In this document: positions 33,651 through 47,099 of the stretch, piece by piece | Numbering within the stretch: position 1 is the first letter of the stretch | Layout: every line of letters starts with the position of its first letter | NCBI GenBank assembly: GCA_009760855.2 | Contig: WPIO01000002.1 | Span: 8,494,501 to 8,558,500 of the forward strand | Reading direction: 5' to 3' | Length of the DNA stretch: 64,000 bases | DNA from: Cristatella mucedo | Lineage: Eukaryota > Bryozoa > Phylactolaemata > Cristatellidae | Translations under genes and position numbers: made by a program | The notes under the pieces: model-generated | The model's database searches: none | Told to the model about the DNA's origin: nothing | Seen by the model: only the letters and a program-made list of their open reading frames with translations

Positions 33651-35374
33651 ATGGCAAACTACCCGGCTTTCTTTCTCCGATACGCCAAACTTTGAGCTTG
33701 GCAGAATTGTATAGATTCAATATGACACTCCATGTTTCCATAATCTGGCACAAGGAAAAACTTCATCGAGCGAGTGCCAACAGCCCAACGTTGCGCCTTA
33801 ACGAGTTTCGTTGGAGGGGTCGCATGCGAAATGAGGAGACCAAGGAGGCTTGTCTTGAACCATGCCAGGTGCACTGAAGTATGGATCTTGTGAATCTCTA
33901 AAATCTTGAGACAGTTGCTTTGGGCGTTGTAAGTTATCCTTCTCATCGTGATCACTTGTCCAGACACGTTGTATCTTGTTTAATTGTCCACACACGTTGC
34001 GAAATGCATCGGCCGGTAGCTAGCGACCTCCTGTTACAGTCTCAATTAAATATGGATAATTCCCTAATTCTTTCTTTACAGTAACATTAACTAAAGGTTT
34101 CGTTATAGACTCGTGTACTATTACACTTTTAGGGATACCACTCTAAAGTGGTATTTACGCCTATCCCTTGCTAACTCAGGTGGCAGCACAGCTCTTGCTA
34201 TGAGTGCGAACTTAACATCAGCATATGCCTAACAGCAAAACCGGATAATAAACATTGTCCCATCCAAAAATAAAGATTTTTACGAAACAATAGCAAGTTT
34301 ATATTCATTTTATCTATAAAAAATTGGGAAAGGACATTTTGTGCCAGAGGAAAAATTATGATATGCCATTTAATGAAATCCCTTCTTGTCAACTAGTTTT
34401 ACCAGATCTTAGTGACATCTTTTTGACAATCTCGTTCAAAAAAGGCGATAAAAAACTGTTCGGTAGTTTGCTAGGCTTATGAAACCCTGTACAGGATTTT
34501 AGAGCAATGAGGGGCACTGGCCCATTCAAAAGACTCACTGATGACGCCTTGAAAGAATTACTTAAAGATTACTTCGGGGCTGACTTTGTCATCCAGTGAA
34601 TACGACAACGAAGGTTATGGTATAGGGTCTTTAAGTGATTAACTACATTTACCTGAATTTGTTATGGTAATGACTTCGTCTAATTTCGCCAAGGAAGTTC
34701 GTAAGGGAGGTAAAAAGTTGCGAATTAACGTTTGCATTGTGCTGAGGTCGCTTCGATGGAGCCACGAACGTTCGCTTTTTCCAGTAACGAAGGCTTAAGA
34801 GTTAGCCCTGCAGTTAATATCCTACGAGTAACATTTGTCAGAATTGTCAGCATATAATTGACCGTCTTGTGTAGAGTCATGACTAGAAATATAGCAGTTA
34901 TGGAGTAAAATTAGAATCCCCGGTATTTATAAGATTCCCTGGCAGGGTGTAACCATTTGAATCTGGCTGGATCGGTGTTAGACCCTGACTTCTTAAAGTG
35001 GAAATTAAGCCTGTAATTTACACGAAGCATTTTGGGAGATTTTTCAAAACCGTCTTAAGGGTCTTAAGGGGTGCATGTTAGTCAAAACCACTCATCAATG
35101 AGAACATCAATATCAGTTGAGCAGCAAGTATAGGTTGGTTATTCTCAAATGTCAGAGGCAGTTACTTTGACGGATATCAGATGGCAACTGATTCAAAATT
35201 CTATTCATGCAAAAACCTGCAGTTTTCTTTACAGCCACGTGATTCTCAAGCAAAGACCACAATCCCGCCTTCCAACACGTCAGACCGCACGGACTGACAC
35301 AGTGAGAAATTGCGTAATGTAGTTTCACATTTGCACCCCGATAGCAAGGCACCAGCCATAAGCATCATCCAAAA
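33651..35374. other. No recognised gene
   Basis: May hold the N-terminal part of the degenerate element at 32.3-33.65 kb (a minus ORF of 102 codons at 33659-33967), but nothing is recognisable. Confidence 0.35.
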
Positions 35375-35560
35375 GCATGGAACTCACTCTTGACTGAAGT
35401 CACGACGCCCACAGTCTTGAAATTTAAAAAAAAAGAAGCTACACATGCACCTCTTGGTCTCAGCATTTGCTGGGTCCTCTTGGTTTGTCTTATATCTGTT
35501 TATATGTGCTGACACTGTGCATGTTGACACTAACCACATTATGCAGGTTGACATTTCTGT
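35375..35560 (+). mobile_element. LINE family A, strongly diverged fragment
   Basis: Equivalent blocks are TGGAACTCACTCTTGACTGA, GCTGGGTCCTCTTGGTTTGT and GCTGACACTGTGCATGTTGA, in the family A order, without the terminal stem-loop. Confidence 0.6.
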
Positions 35561-35871
35561 TTACAGTAGCCGTATGGGCATGCTTCCTACTTGTGCATTC
35601 TGCATCACCCTTCATATGTAATGCATCCATCTATCTTAAAGCACCCAAGGAAAATCCCTAGGTAACGACAAACAGTCTACAATTCAGTTCAAAGCGAGCA
35701 ATTGTAAGAGACCATAAACCAGAATCAGTATCGTACAGCACGTCACTTACAGTTAGTAGTTTTTTTAAAGTTACAATTTGTAGCCAAACCGTTGATTGGG
35801 CAGACATAATTCAATAGGTTTCTTACTATCAGTTTAAAGATATCCCGCAGATATATTAACGTACATAAAAA

Positions 35872-35936
<65 letters not shown>

Positions 35937-35938
35937 CT
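35872..35938. repeat. (CT)n then (TA)n microsatellite
   Basis: A CT run of about 40 bp joined to a TA run. Confidence 0.95.
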
Positions 35939-36074
35939 TTGTAGATACTTTTGCTGTACTACTATACTTGCTACATATTTGAACTCTCACATATGCATAC
36001 AAAACCTATGTATGACTGCATATAGAGTATGTATGTATGGATATACAGGTATTAATACATTTATGCGTACGCAA

Positions 36075-37189
<1,115 letters not shown>

Positions 37190-37276
37190 CAGCATCTGTA
37201 AAATGTCTAGAAAGAGATTCAGTTGTCTGGGGCGCTATGCAAATGCATCATCATTATTATTATTACTATTATTATA
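37190..37276 (+). mobile_element. LINE family A, 3' tail only
   Basis: GCAGCATCTGTAAAATGTCT then AGAAAGAGATTCAGTTGTCT and an (ATT)n-like tail, directly followed by a family B copy. Confidence 0.75.
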
Positions 37277-37279
37277 GTA

Positions 37280-37525
37280 GTACCAAAGCATCATTTCCAG
37301 TGGTTCTGAGCTGCTACTTCCATGCTACTCACAACCTCAACTGCTCTCCTGACTCTGATATGCTTCCACTTTCTCTTTGTTGCGTGAGAGGAATTCTGTT
37401 GGCTACCGAATGCGTACCGAAAGCCGCTTAGGCTATGAGTGCGCTATACAAAACTCTCCTGCGTAACACCCACGTGGTCTTGATGACTTTGTGGAGTTAC
37501 AGGCGGAGATACATTACATTGCAAA
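37280..37525 (+). mobile_element. LINE family B, 3' end
   Basis: Plus-strand copy running from the SAVLSCYFHATHNLNCSPDS coding remnant to AGGCGGAGATACATTACATT. Confidence 0.88.
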
Positions 37526-38214
37526 GCAAAAACCTTGCTTTTTAAAGCATTAAACAGAGCTAACCTAAGAGAAGGTGGACACCTGTGTCAGCAGCATCAT
37601 TTGGCGTGCGAAAGTTGTCCTCTTTCTTACTAGACTGCTAAGCAGCTATCAGAGGGCAACTAGCAAGTATCAGTGCTTCCCACTACGGGCCAGCTGTTTG
37701 AGTGCACTCATGCGAACGTAAGTCAATCCAGTTCTCCACGAAGCACAAATCCACTGAGCGTAACTCTTTTAAAAAACATCTCAGCATCTGGAATGTGGTT
37801 AAGAAAATGTGTCAGGGGTTTTTGTCTGACGACTCTTCTCCGCTAAACGGCGTACCAATTTGCACAGAATGTAAGAGCCAAAGTAACGTGAAACCGTTGA
37901 ATCCAGTGCCCGTCGCACCACGAAAAATACCGCCACCAAGCGTGTACTGCTTGATTGGTTCCATGTCCGCCCGCAGTTCGGAGATGAAGCGCGATGCTTT
38001 AGCACTGATCACACATATTAGCAAAATTATGTTTTCCTCTTCCATCCGCCCGCTCTGTGTGCGAGCACGCTGACCCGACAAGGCCTTTGAATTCTCAAAG
38101 AAGAGTCGTTACAACTCGTCAGGAGCTTACAAGGCAAGGATCAGCTGACTAAATAGCTGCATTTACGTTGGGCAGGGCGGCCGCATCGCATACGACAGGT
38201 AATCGAGAATTTCT
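37526..38214. other. No recognised gene
   Basis: A plus ORF of 123 codons (37702-38073) and overlapping minus ORFs have no known domain. Confidence 0.4.
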
Positions 38215-38300
38215 CTACAGCGAGACTCGAATCAAAGACCCTTCAATCAGAATTCTCGGCTTCGTGAAGTGCGATCCTCTTGCCACCAGCAAGAAGAAGA
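38215..38300 (-). mobile_element. tRNA-like SINE copy
   Basis: On the minus strand, GGTGGCAAGAGGATCGCACT and a B-box-like GATTCGAGTCTCG lie at tRNA-like spacing. Confidence 0.4.
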
Positions 38301-38327
38301 AGAAGGATGAGAGTTCCTGAAAGCTGG

Positions 38328-38380
38328 CTCGATAGAGCATATACGCTGGTATGTGGTAGCTGCTTATATGCTCTATCGAG
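38328..38380. repeat. Hairpin with 16-bp perfect arms
   Basis: CTCGATAGAGCATATA (38328-38343) and TATATGCTCTATCGAG (38365-38380), loop 21 bases. Confidence 0.9.
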
Positions 38381-38805
38381 GTATAAGCAAGGTATGGTAG
38401 CTTCGGAGCAGCCTTAATCTGATAATATCTTAATCTTAATCTGATACCCGCTCGTGGATTAACCAGGTTGGCATTCTCGAGCGTCAAAGCTTGCGAGATG
38501 ACCGGTGGAACAGGCAAAAGAAAGTTCTCGTCCTCGAGCTGGCATGAGTGGCATTTTTAATTCGGTGCGACGCTTCTGCGGTTCTGCTGCGTGACCTGCG
38601 CAGTGACCTTGCTGCGCTTCTGCAGACACGCGCAGGAGAGCTCGGTTGGCTATCTCTTGCACTCTGACACCGTGTTTTGGATATTATTATGAAACAATTT
38701 CTACTGCTCTGGTTGGATAGAAAGCTTACAGTCGGCATTTTTTGTTTTTACATTAATTTTCAGTGGCTTTCATCTTAAAAAGCAATGTATAATTTAGGCG
38801 CTTCA

Positions 38806-38895
38806 CACATGCCACGGGGCTCGAGCCCAAGACCTCGGTCAGACCTAGGTCGGGGCGAGCACCTTAACCGCTTGACCAAACCAGCGCGGCATCAT
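38806..38895 (-). mobile_element. tRNA-like (Leu/Ser-type) SINE copy
   Basis: The minus strand reads GCGCTGGTTTGGTCAAGCGG (A-box region), TTAAGGTGCTCGC, then a B box GGGCTCGAGCCCCG. This is the clearest member of the tRNA-like family in the window. Confidence 0.6.
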
Positions 38896-39444
38896 AAACA
38901 CTGGCCCTCTGCGGACAGCAGGACTCAAGCTGGGCTATAAGGCAGACTTTAATGGTGGCTGTGCAATATGACCTACAGACAAACTAAGCAGCGTACTCGT
39001 GACGGTAGAACTCGTGCACTGGCACTATCGCTGAATGCAATGATTATGCGTTAGGCATTTAATTGCAGCTGAAAGAAGGTAATGCGTGGCGTTATGCTCT
39101 GGAATCATTAGGAACTTGGTATTTTGAGGTGCCGAACGATCCTAGCGTGTATGCAACGTATCGAGATTTATTAAATTAAGCGAAGCGTAATAACTATTAG
39201 GCGTTAGAGTTAATTGCATCCCCTCGCGCGTTACTGTAGGTGCAGCGTAATGCTTAGCTAGGATGGGGCTTCAGCTGGCAAATATTTGGACACGGTTAGG
39301 AAGGCAGAAAACTAATTGCCAAGGTAATTTACTGGAATTTTGGAGAATTCGTGACTGCTGCCTACATTCTGTGTATCTTGTGATAAAATTTAAAAGATAA
39401 ATAGGACGTACTATTCTTCAGAGGATTCTTACTGCGGGAAAGAA

Positions 39445-39532
39445 GGATTGCCTCGCTGCAGACCAACACAAATCCCCGGCCAGGGCGTCGTGAAGTGCGA
39501 GCACCTGACCTCCGGGTAAAGGACGCTGCCTG
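39445..39532 (-). mobile_element. tRNA-like SINE copy, degraded
   Basis: Shares GGTGCTCGCACTTCACGACG with the 38.2 and 26.2 kb copies. The B box is degraded. Confidence 0.35.
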
Positions 39533-40477
39533 CAACCGCTTTTTACTGTCAATATAAAACTGTGGTTAAGCTGCGTAGATTGGGGGAGTGGTCCCTACAG
39601 TTCCTATGCTCCACGCAAGACGCTGACGTAGCTAGGATCGGAGGACAACTCTGTCCGCTGCAAGTGAGCAAATTGACTTGAGTGCGCCGTTTTAACGCAG
39701 ACTGTAGTGTCTGTAGTGTTGGTGTGCATGATAATTAGATATAGACCTTTAAGAGCGCGTCAAATAAAGTAAAAGTAAAGTTTTGGCTGAATTAAAACCC
39801 TCGTTTATACTGCGATCAGACGTGTCGTAAAGGCTATCGCTCCCGCTTGCGGTGAGCGTAAAAGAATTGCACGCTGCACGACTCAAATTGCTCCCCGAAA
39901 CGTAAAAGGGGTAAGCACCTCCACGCTAAGCTAAGACCCAAGTGGCTTTCTATGGCTATACTATGAGCTTTGTGTATGTCGCGTAGCGGTAAAGAGCTGG
40001 TTTTGATAAAATTCCGCCAGTTACGAGCACAGTGCTCTCAGACGTGAGCTGAATATTAAGGAACGCAAGGAGCAATTCATTCTCCTAGCTACGTCTAGAC
40101 TTCTATCCCTAATTAACTTAAGATCCTCTAACTTACGAAGTACTTACGGCGTCTAAAGTTGACGGCGCGCTCTCTGCAGCGTCTCTGTCGTGTCGCAAGT
40201 GGGGGTCGCAAATGTTGCTCTTCTGACTCAAGCCGTTCGACTGGGCCTCTAAGCAAACTCAAATCCTTTGAAAAGTGCACCTTCACCTATGACGGCCTCA
40301 GAGCCCGACTCACTCTCGATTGAGGTCGTGACATCCCGTGACTTGAAAGCATTTAAGTAGATGCTACGAATCACGTGTAAATTCTATTCGCACCGTCCGC
40401 GAGATTGTCCTGTATGCGCCTAGGTGCATTCGAATGGCGCATTTCATCACAAGCCGATTGTCACATTTCCACTTGTA
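39533..40477. other. No recognised feature
   Basis: No long ORF, repeat or RNA gene seen. Confidence 0.4.
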
Positions 40478-40560
40478 GAATGTATAGAGCGCCTAGAAAG
40501 AGATTTTCTTCTCACAGAATGCTATACAATTTATTACCATTATTGTTATTATTTTTAACT
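40478..40560 (+). mobile_element. LINE family A, 3' tail only
   Basis: AGAGCGCCTAGAAAGAGATT with a diverged stem partner and an ATTATT tail. Confidence 0.75.
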
Positions 40561-41317
40561 ACACAAGGAAAATCAAAATACCAGAGATTCTCGCTGAGAT
40601 TTGTAAATGTGGTCTTCGGTAAGCAGGATAGCAAGTTACGTAATTGGACAACCTTCCCATTAGACGCTGTCTTGGTAGAAACTACAGCCTCGCTTATCTA
40701 CCGCTTAAAGCATCGACATTTTTTGCTCGTCATAAAAAAATTATTGGCGTCTGGAAGCTGGTTGCACTGTGCGTGTAATGCCGGGTAGGCTGCTGGAAGT
40801 AGCACTGCCGGTGGTAAATAGTCATTGTATCGCTGCGGCAGTCGAAAGTAGCCTAGACCTCAGCATAAGACAGTTTAGTCAGCTGAGCGTTGCTTGTCGG
40901 AATGAACGCAACACTGCCCAGTGAATTCAAAAATCCTTACGTCACGGCACCTGGTGCTAGAAATACAAACAATCCTTAATTTTCTTAAGTTTTAATTGTT
41001 CAGTAAAGTAACGATAAGACCAAATGTCGGCTGACCTATTGTCTTATTTAGGCTGCCGAGTGGCAGCAGAAGAATTCGTTGAAGTAGACAATCTTTGGCA
41101 ATACGCTGGAGTAAGAGAAACGGTTGCCACGCCTATTTCGTTTCAGTCTCTCGCTGAGAACAGCAGATCTACTCAATGCCACACTCGGGTTTATACGAAA
41201 ACATTAAACGCTTAAAGAAGGAGTAAATGAACGAAGATTAGTGAAAGCTTCAAAGAAGTTGACACGAAAAGACTACGTAAGAGTCAGTCTGCAGTCATCA
41301 GTTGCTGACTAAAAAAG
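40561..41317. other. No recognised gene
   Basis: An ORF of 127 codons at 40405-40788 overlaps the LINE tail and has no known domain. Confidence 0.4.
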
Positions 41318-41770
41318 CGAGCGTGCAAAGTCTCTGCAGCGCTAGCGGCTCATTTTCAGCACGGCATTCAAGCCACACGTAAACAACACGTAAACAACAC
41401 GTAAACAACACGTAAACAATACGTAAACAATACGTAAACAACACGGCCACACGTAAACAACACGTAAACAGCACGGCCACACGTAAACAATACGTAAGCA
41501 ACACGTAAACAACACGGCCACACGTAAACAACACGTAAGCAACACGGCTACACGTAAACAACACGTACGCAACACGTAAACAACACGGCCAGACGTAAAC
41601 AATACGTAAGCAACACGTAAACAGCACGGCCACACGTAAACGACACGTAAGCAACACGTATACAACATGGCCACACGTAAACGCCCGTGAACGTGAACGA
41701 GCACGAGCGTGCAAAGTCTCTGCAGCGCTCGCGGCTCATTTTCAACACGGCGTTCAAGCCACACGTAAAC
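41318..41770. repeat. 11-bp ACACGTAAACA minisatellite with flanking direct repeats
   Basis: A GTAAAC-bearing unit recurs every 11 bp (or 19 bp where GGCCAC is inserted) from 41379 to 41682. Fifteen copies read exactly GTAAACA; variants carry GTAAGC, GTACGC or GTATAC. A 66-bp segment beginning GAGCGTGCAAAGTCTCTGCA occurs at 41318-41383 and again at 41705-41770, bracketing the array. The Val/Tyr/Cys/Leu-rich minus ORFs (up to 140 codons) are translations of the repeat. Confidence 0.93.
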
Positions 41771-43049
41771 GCCCGTACGGCGAGGTGAAGTGGAGAAGGG
41801 CTATGCCGACACCATTTTAGCAGGATATTTTTTTGTTGATTTTTCTACCTGGTTCCAAAAAAAAGGTGGAATTGCTTGGTGCTTTTAGAAGGTCGTCTCT
41901 GACTTTGTGGCTTTTTAAACATTAGTTTAACTGCGGCAGTCGTCATGAGTATAGCTGGTTCCTATAATTGATAGCGTTGCTTCTTGTTGATGCTTATTGC
42001 TTCTGTAAGCGTAATAGCTAATGACAATGATATGTTCGATTGACTATCGCTCGCATCTTTGGTACGCCAGGGAGATAAATTGGCGAAAGCCTACTAGTGA
42101 CAGTTAGCAACTCATTAATTTGTCAACAACGAAATACCACAATTTAGGTTTGCTGGAAACCGTGCATTTTTTTAAATTTAATTCAGCGCTTTAGCTAAGA
42201 GTGAAGCATATATTAATGCTATCGAGTGGTCGTAGCGCCAGCATATATTCGCCGCTTGATAGCACGTTGAAATAGTCGATGGCCGTTGTCAGGCTAGTGT
42301 GCCTTCACTTGATCTCTCCGTCCAGGAGCAGTAATAGCAACTTCAGCGTGATAGCTTTGCAATGAACGGGCCATGCTTCTGCGAACAAATCGCCAAAGAT
42401 TTAAGGACGATAGCATATGTCGAGTCTCATCCATGTTCGCAAAAGTGTCACGGTGTTTAGCATGAGCATACCTAGGTGAGGTTATGAGGGGGTCTAAAAA
42501 TTTGCAACTGCAGAGGTTCTGTTACGGACCACCTTTCTCCCCAACACTGCATGTTTTAGCTTTGATACGATTAGAGAAAGTCATTTGAGTTTGTTTTTGC
42601 AGAGTCCTTCAGCCCGACACTGAACTACAATGGCTTAGGTTCTGTCTCCGAGGAAGGTCTCGGAATATAGATGTCAACCAGCCAATGATTATCAGGTGAA
42701 TCGGAAAATAGCAGGATAAGACAAGGATAGTTTCTAAGTCCAGTTATTTTCATATTTTCTTCTCGCGCACTTGTTAATTAAATGGCTCAGAACAATCTAG
42801 GCTTCCAGTTTTACGCATATGATGACAGTTTTGGTTGTTTTGTAGATTACTCTCTGCCTTTTGGTCCTTCTAACTCTTTCAATTTCCTGGCGGCATATTC
42901 TGCCGGCACTCGCACAAGAACGTCAACGAACATTTTATACTGAACTACACGCAAAAAACTTACTAAAGACGATGACACATTGTGTTACCCAGGGACTGGT
43001 AAAACTATCCATATAAATGGGCTGCACAAGCTGCTGTCGCATTTCCACA
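41771..43049. other. No recognised gene
   Basis: AT-rich, stop-rich sequence; no feature recognised. Confidence 0.4.
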
Positions 43050-43330
43050 TCTGGATGTTCAGTACGGGACTGACCTTTCACGAGACGATCGCATAGGGTC
43101 GACAGTCAAGTCTGCAAACTTTCAGATACGTTACACGCATACACTTGACCCTGCTGAGGTAGGGATACCAAATCCAATTTGGTCTACGCATCTATGACAT
43201 GCCGTGTTGACCTCTGCAACTTGCTACTTGCAGATCTTCAGGCGGATGCAATCAGGCTCTTGCTTACAGTTGGAGCAGCCAGGCTTGTCAGTCTTGAGCG
43301 CACTAGTTGACATTACGCTATTTCTCAACG
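43050..43330 (+). mobile_element. LINE family A, diverged internal fragment
   Basis: Translates in pieces to DLSRDDRIGSTVKSANFQ, then a VCDMPC/CNLLLADL-like stretch and AARLVSLERTS, parallel to the family A segment at 50770-51040. Confidence 0.65.
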
Positions 43331-43504
43331 ATTGGTGTCGAGAGTTCTAGCTCACTTTCAGTGGCGTTCCTGGGATATTGTGCGCCCGAGAGGAACTACA
43401 CACGTGACATTGCAGACGAGCTGTCAGTCCACATCTCTATCTCGTGCTTATAGGTGAGTTGCTTATGGGCAATGTTCAAGCGTCATTTAATTCACATTTT
43501 TTTT

Positions 43505-44040
43505 ACAACCGAATAAAATTAGCCCAAAGGAGGTAGAATCCGTAATTTTGCTCTGACTCCGATTTTGCGAAGCGTTTTCTCAATCATATTTCTCAATCAT
43601 ATGTTAAATGAGACGAAGAGCATCATATTCAGTGAAAACCCTCCTCCTCTAAATATCTACGAACCGTGGCCAGAAATTTCAGGGCGTCCAAATGAGACAT
43701 CGTAGAGGAAATTTCCTAGTCGATTGCAATATCGTCATCTGCTTCGTCCTCAATGCCCTCTGAGATATGTATGTACTTTTGCTTCATACCGTCGCTTATC
43801 TCCCCGTCAGTCAATATGCCAAGGCACTCAATCTTGTCTCCAATGTTTAAGTATGCATTGAAATCGTTTGGCATTAAACCAGAGGCTTGTAATTCTAGGG
43901 CATGAATTTCTTGAGCATCAATTTCGTCTCGATCTTTCGCTTCGTTTTGATCGATATCTTCACCGGTTTTAAAAATTTCCGCTTATTGAAAGCAGTTGGC
44001 GACCGAAGAGCAGTTGGTTAAGGCGACGCGAAACCAGGCG
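43505..44040 (-). pseudogene. Tigger/pogo-like transposase C-terminal fragment, second copy
   Basis: Co-linear with 50125-50640, sharing GTCGATTGCAATATCGTCAT and a TTCACCGGTTTTAAAAATTT-type block. The minus strand encodes the acidic C-terminal region with stops. No N-terminal part is seen here. Confidence 0.65.
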
Positions 44041-45299
44041 TTGAACAAAGATGAAACCCCTATATACGTGTGAACGATTGAGGCATGTCCCCATAATGCA
44101 GTGAGCATATGCTCAAGCTTCTATCAACCTTAAGATCTGTGCTCAATGACTCAAGCCGGTAACAAATAACAATTCACCTGTTCTGATTGACCATAGTAGT
44201 TACCGTGATCGTGCCGGCGTTATTGCGCTCGGACGTTTAGTAAAGTCGAGATGGTTCAAGAAAGAGAAAATAGGCCATCACCGGCATATAACAAGTTACA
44301 AGCATGAGATCGGGTAAAAAGGTTGCTGTTAAATATCCACCACGATGCTTCGCCCGCCCCCCTCAACAATCCAATCTTCAGGAGCTGTGAACTAATCGAA
44401 AGCCGCATTTACAGTTAGTCTAAAGCCTCATTCCTGCTTCTGTCGTGCTTGAATCTTCTTTAATTAATACGTAACCAAGACTGAGACGATGATCCAAGAC
44501 TTAAGGAAGACTTTCGTCAGTCTAGGAAGCTAAACCTGAATCTACGCGTAACGTCTAAGACTCGGACGTTGCAGCAAGAAATGGCCTCCATCATGGAATC
44601 CGTCGTCGGCAGGCCTTCTTAGGTGGCTTGAAACGCACGGACACTGACTCGAACCCAAAATCATCAAAGCTTTTCATGAGAGTCACTGTCTATGGTACAG
44701 TATTAGGCTGGACGCATGAGAATCGGGCAATAAAGTAACGGATTCAATCGTGGGAAGTCAAGATTTTCATCAGTGGGTGCATTTTAGAGGACCATTTCTT
44801 ACCTCCATACCAATGAAAATTTTCCTGAACGCTATTGCTACGTAGCAAGTTGGAAACAAGACTCAGGAGCAAACTAACCGTGAAAACCTCGTGCATGAAG
44901 GGAAATGCGGCTTAACTCAATTTACATCGTACAGCTACAATTTTTGTTAAATCTCGTAAGTATTTAAATACACCTTTTTTTTAACTTTGTAATCATCACT
45001 TTTGGGTAAAAATGATTCCAGTCACCTCGCAGCTATCTGTTGACAGTCTTCTCCAACATCCTTCCTCAAGAAGATGCCACTAGGTAAAGTAATCGGTAGC
45101 TCCCTCACTCGAAACTTGGCTTGATCTTATCTCCTACCCTCTCCTGGAACACAAAAGCAAATGAAATTGCTCTGAGAATATTCCAAATAAAATTTCCAAA
45201 AACAAGGTTTTCTTGGATTGATTGACTTCAAAATCCATTTTAAAAATTTTGATCTCACCCCTTATGTTACACATTCAGAAAAATTAATAGGTTCGCTTT
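44041..45299. other. No recognised gene
   Basis: A GGGTTCGAGTCAGTG motif on the minus strand near 44650 could be a further tRNA-like B box. Nothing else recognised. Confidence 0.35.
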
Positions 45300-45800
45300 T
45301 TCTCGTAGCTCATGGGCAAGTTCTTACGCTGACCCACATGGCCCGCCACGGCTTGGCTCCTTCGTACCTAGCTGAACTGCTGCATAAGTTTCAGCCTGTT
45401 CGCGCTCTCAGATCCTGTGTGGACAATAAATTAGCTGTCCATTCCTCCGCTTAAAGACCGTTGGCGACAGAAGCTTTAGCTCTGCAGGTCCTAGACTATG
45501 AAACTCGCTTCCACAATTCTTACGCAACGACATCTACTCTCCAACTGCCGACTATGGCACATCTTTTCCAGCGGTCCTGAACTGCTACTTCTACGCTACT
45601 CACTACCTCAACTGCTCTCCTAACTCTGCTATGCTTCCCACTTTCTCTTCGTTCCGTGAGACGAAGTCTGTTGGCTACCGAATGCGTACCGAAAGCCACT
45701 TTGGCTGTGAGTGGGCTATACAAAACTCTCCTGCATAACACCCACGTGGTCTGTATGATTTTGTGGAGCTACAGACGGAGATAAATTACATTGCATCACG
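45300..45800 (+). mobile_element. LINE family B, 3' half
   Basis: Encodes LTLTHMARHGLAPSYLAELL and KFQPVRALRSCVDNKLAV, then frameshifted remnants of the WNSLP region, then the family B 3' UTR to GGAGATAAATTACATTGC. Confidence 0.9.
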
Positions 45801-47099
45801 CCTTTCACGTCTGTCTACGCCTAATTCCGTCCTTCTTTCTCTCAGGGATGCATCTATTCGATTCTGGTTTACAAAAAGGTTTATGGTAAGATGACCTTTT
45901 CCTCAGGCTTCGTTCTTAAAGCTTCAATTAATGCCCTTGATCAACCTACTTATCAGAAAGCGCCTGCTAAGACAAACGTAAGTTACTTAAAACTTGCTAG
46001 CTGTACTGTTACAAATGACGATACATGTAATTTGAGACCATTTGAAGTTTTGACTAAAAGCGTTAAAACAAGCAAGAAGTTTTGATTCAGGCTGTTGAGC
46101 TTATCACCGTACATCACCAGTGCAGCTTCTAACGTACCTTAACCATTATTTGAATGCTATCTGTGCTTTATGGCTTTCATTGTCTTAGATTACTCTAAGC
46201 ACTAATATAGTCGGTGGTAATTATTCTTGATTCCTCAGAGCATTTAATGTTGTTATACAGTCATCCCCCGAAATGCGACGGTGCCACTTGCGATAATTCG
46301 GAGATAGCCATTCTTCCACGGTCACGCAATAACAATCGAAACGGAGGTAGTGGTAATGGAGCCTTCATTTTTTCAGCACCGAAAAGTTTGGAACGCGCTT
46401 TACGCTCGGGTCGTCGCCAGTATTAATGTCAAATCATTTGACTAATAACCGAAGAAACATCTGAAATAGTTGTACTTGCTTTCTTCAGAATGTTTGTAAA
46501 AGCACGATACAATGGGGCATCGATTTTCATTGGAGCTAGGTGTAAAGAGTGTGATAGACAGTTTGTGAGCTAGAGTGCAATACCAGCGAAACATTAGTAT
46601 CGCTGTTATAATTGGATAATGGCACAAAGTGATTACGTGCTACTTTTAAGTGTGTAAGATGGACAGCACCGATGCAGGCGAACGTAAGTACACGGTAATT
46701 TAGACGCAACCGCATACGCCCGTTCTAGGAATAGAACTACAGTGGTACCTTGACTTACGAGTGTCCCAAACTACAAGTTTTTGGCCATACGAGCTATTTC
46801 TTGGCCGATTTTCAGCTTTAAGTTTAGAGCTAAAATTAGAGCTACGAGCCAGCTTCAGGTACCCCGCCGCTAGTTGCCGCAGAGGACGTCGCAGGGAACG
46901 TGGCAGCATCCGTCTGGCATCCGGCGCCACACTCGTTCACTTTAAGCGGTTGCAACGGAATCGCTCTCAAGTATACGAGTGCAAGTGGCTGTGTCAGCTA
47001 CGCAAGCAAGATGGTGGAGGGAGGAACTGCATGTGGTTACTTAGGCCAGTAAGGGTAGGGTAGCGAAAGACGTTCCGCTACAAGACGCCGCCCGACGAT
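45801..47099. other. Possible Tigger-type terminal repeats; no gene
   Basis: CAGTGGTACCTTGACTTACG at 46739 resembles the ends of Tigger/pogo-like DNA transposons, and CAGTCATCCCCCGAAATGCG at 46259 is a second, weaker candidate. No opposite ends were paired, so these are tentative. Confidence 0.35.

Noticed and set aside
41298..41764. CRISPR-like array or Cys/Tyr/Val-rich membrane protein
   Set aside because: Units are contiguous 11-bp repeats without unique spacers, the host is a eukaryote, and the ORFs are repeat translations.
46259..46310. Intact small Tigger-type element
   Set aside because: Only one end-like motif is visible; no matching inverted end or TA duplication was found.
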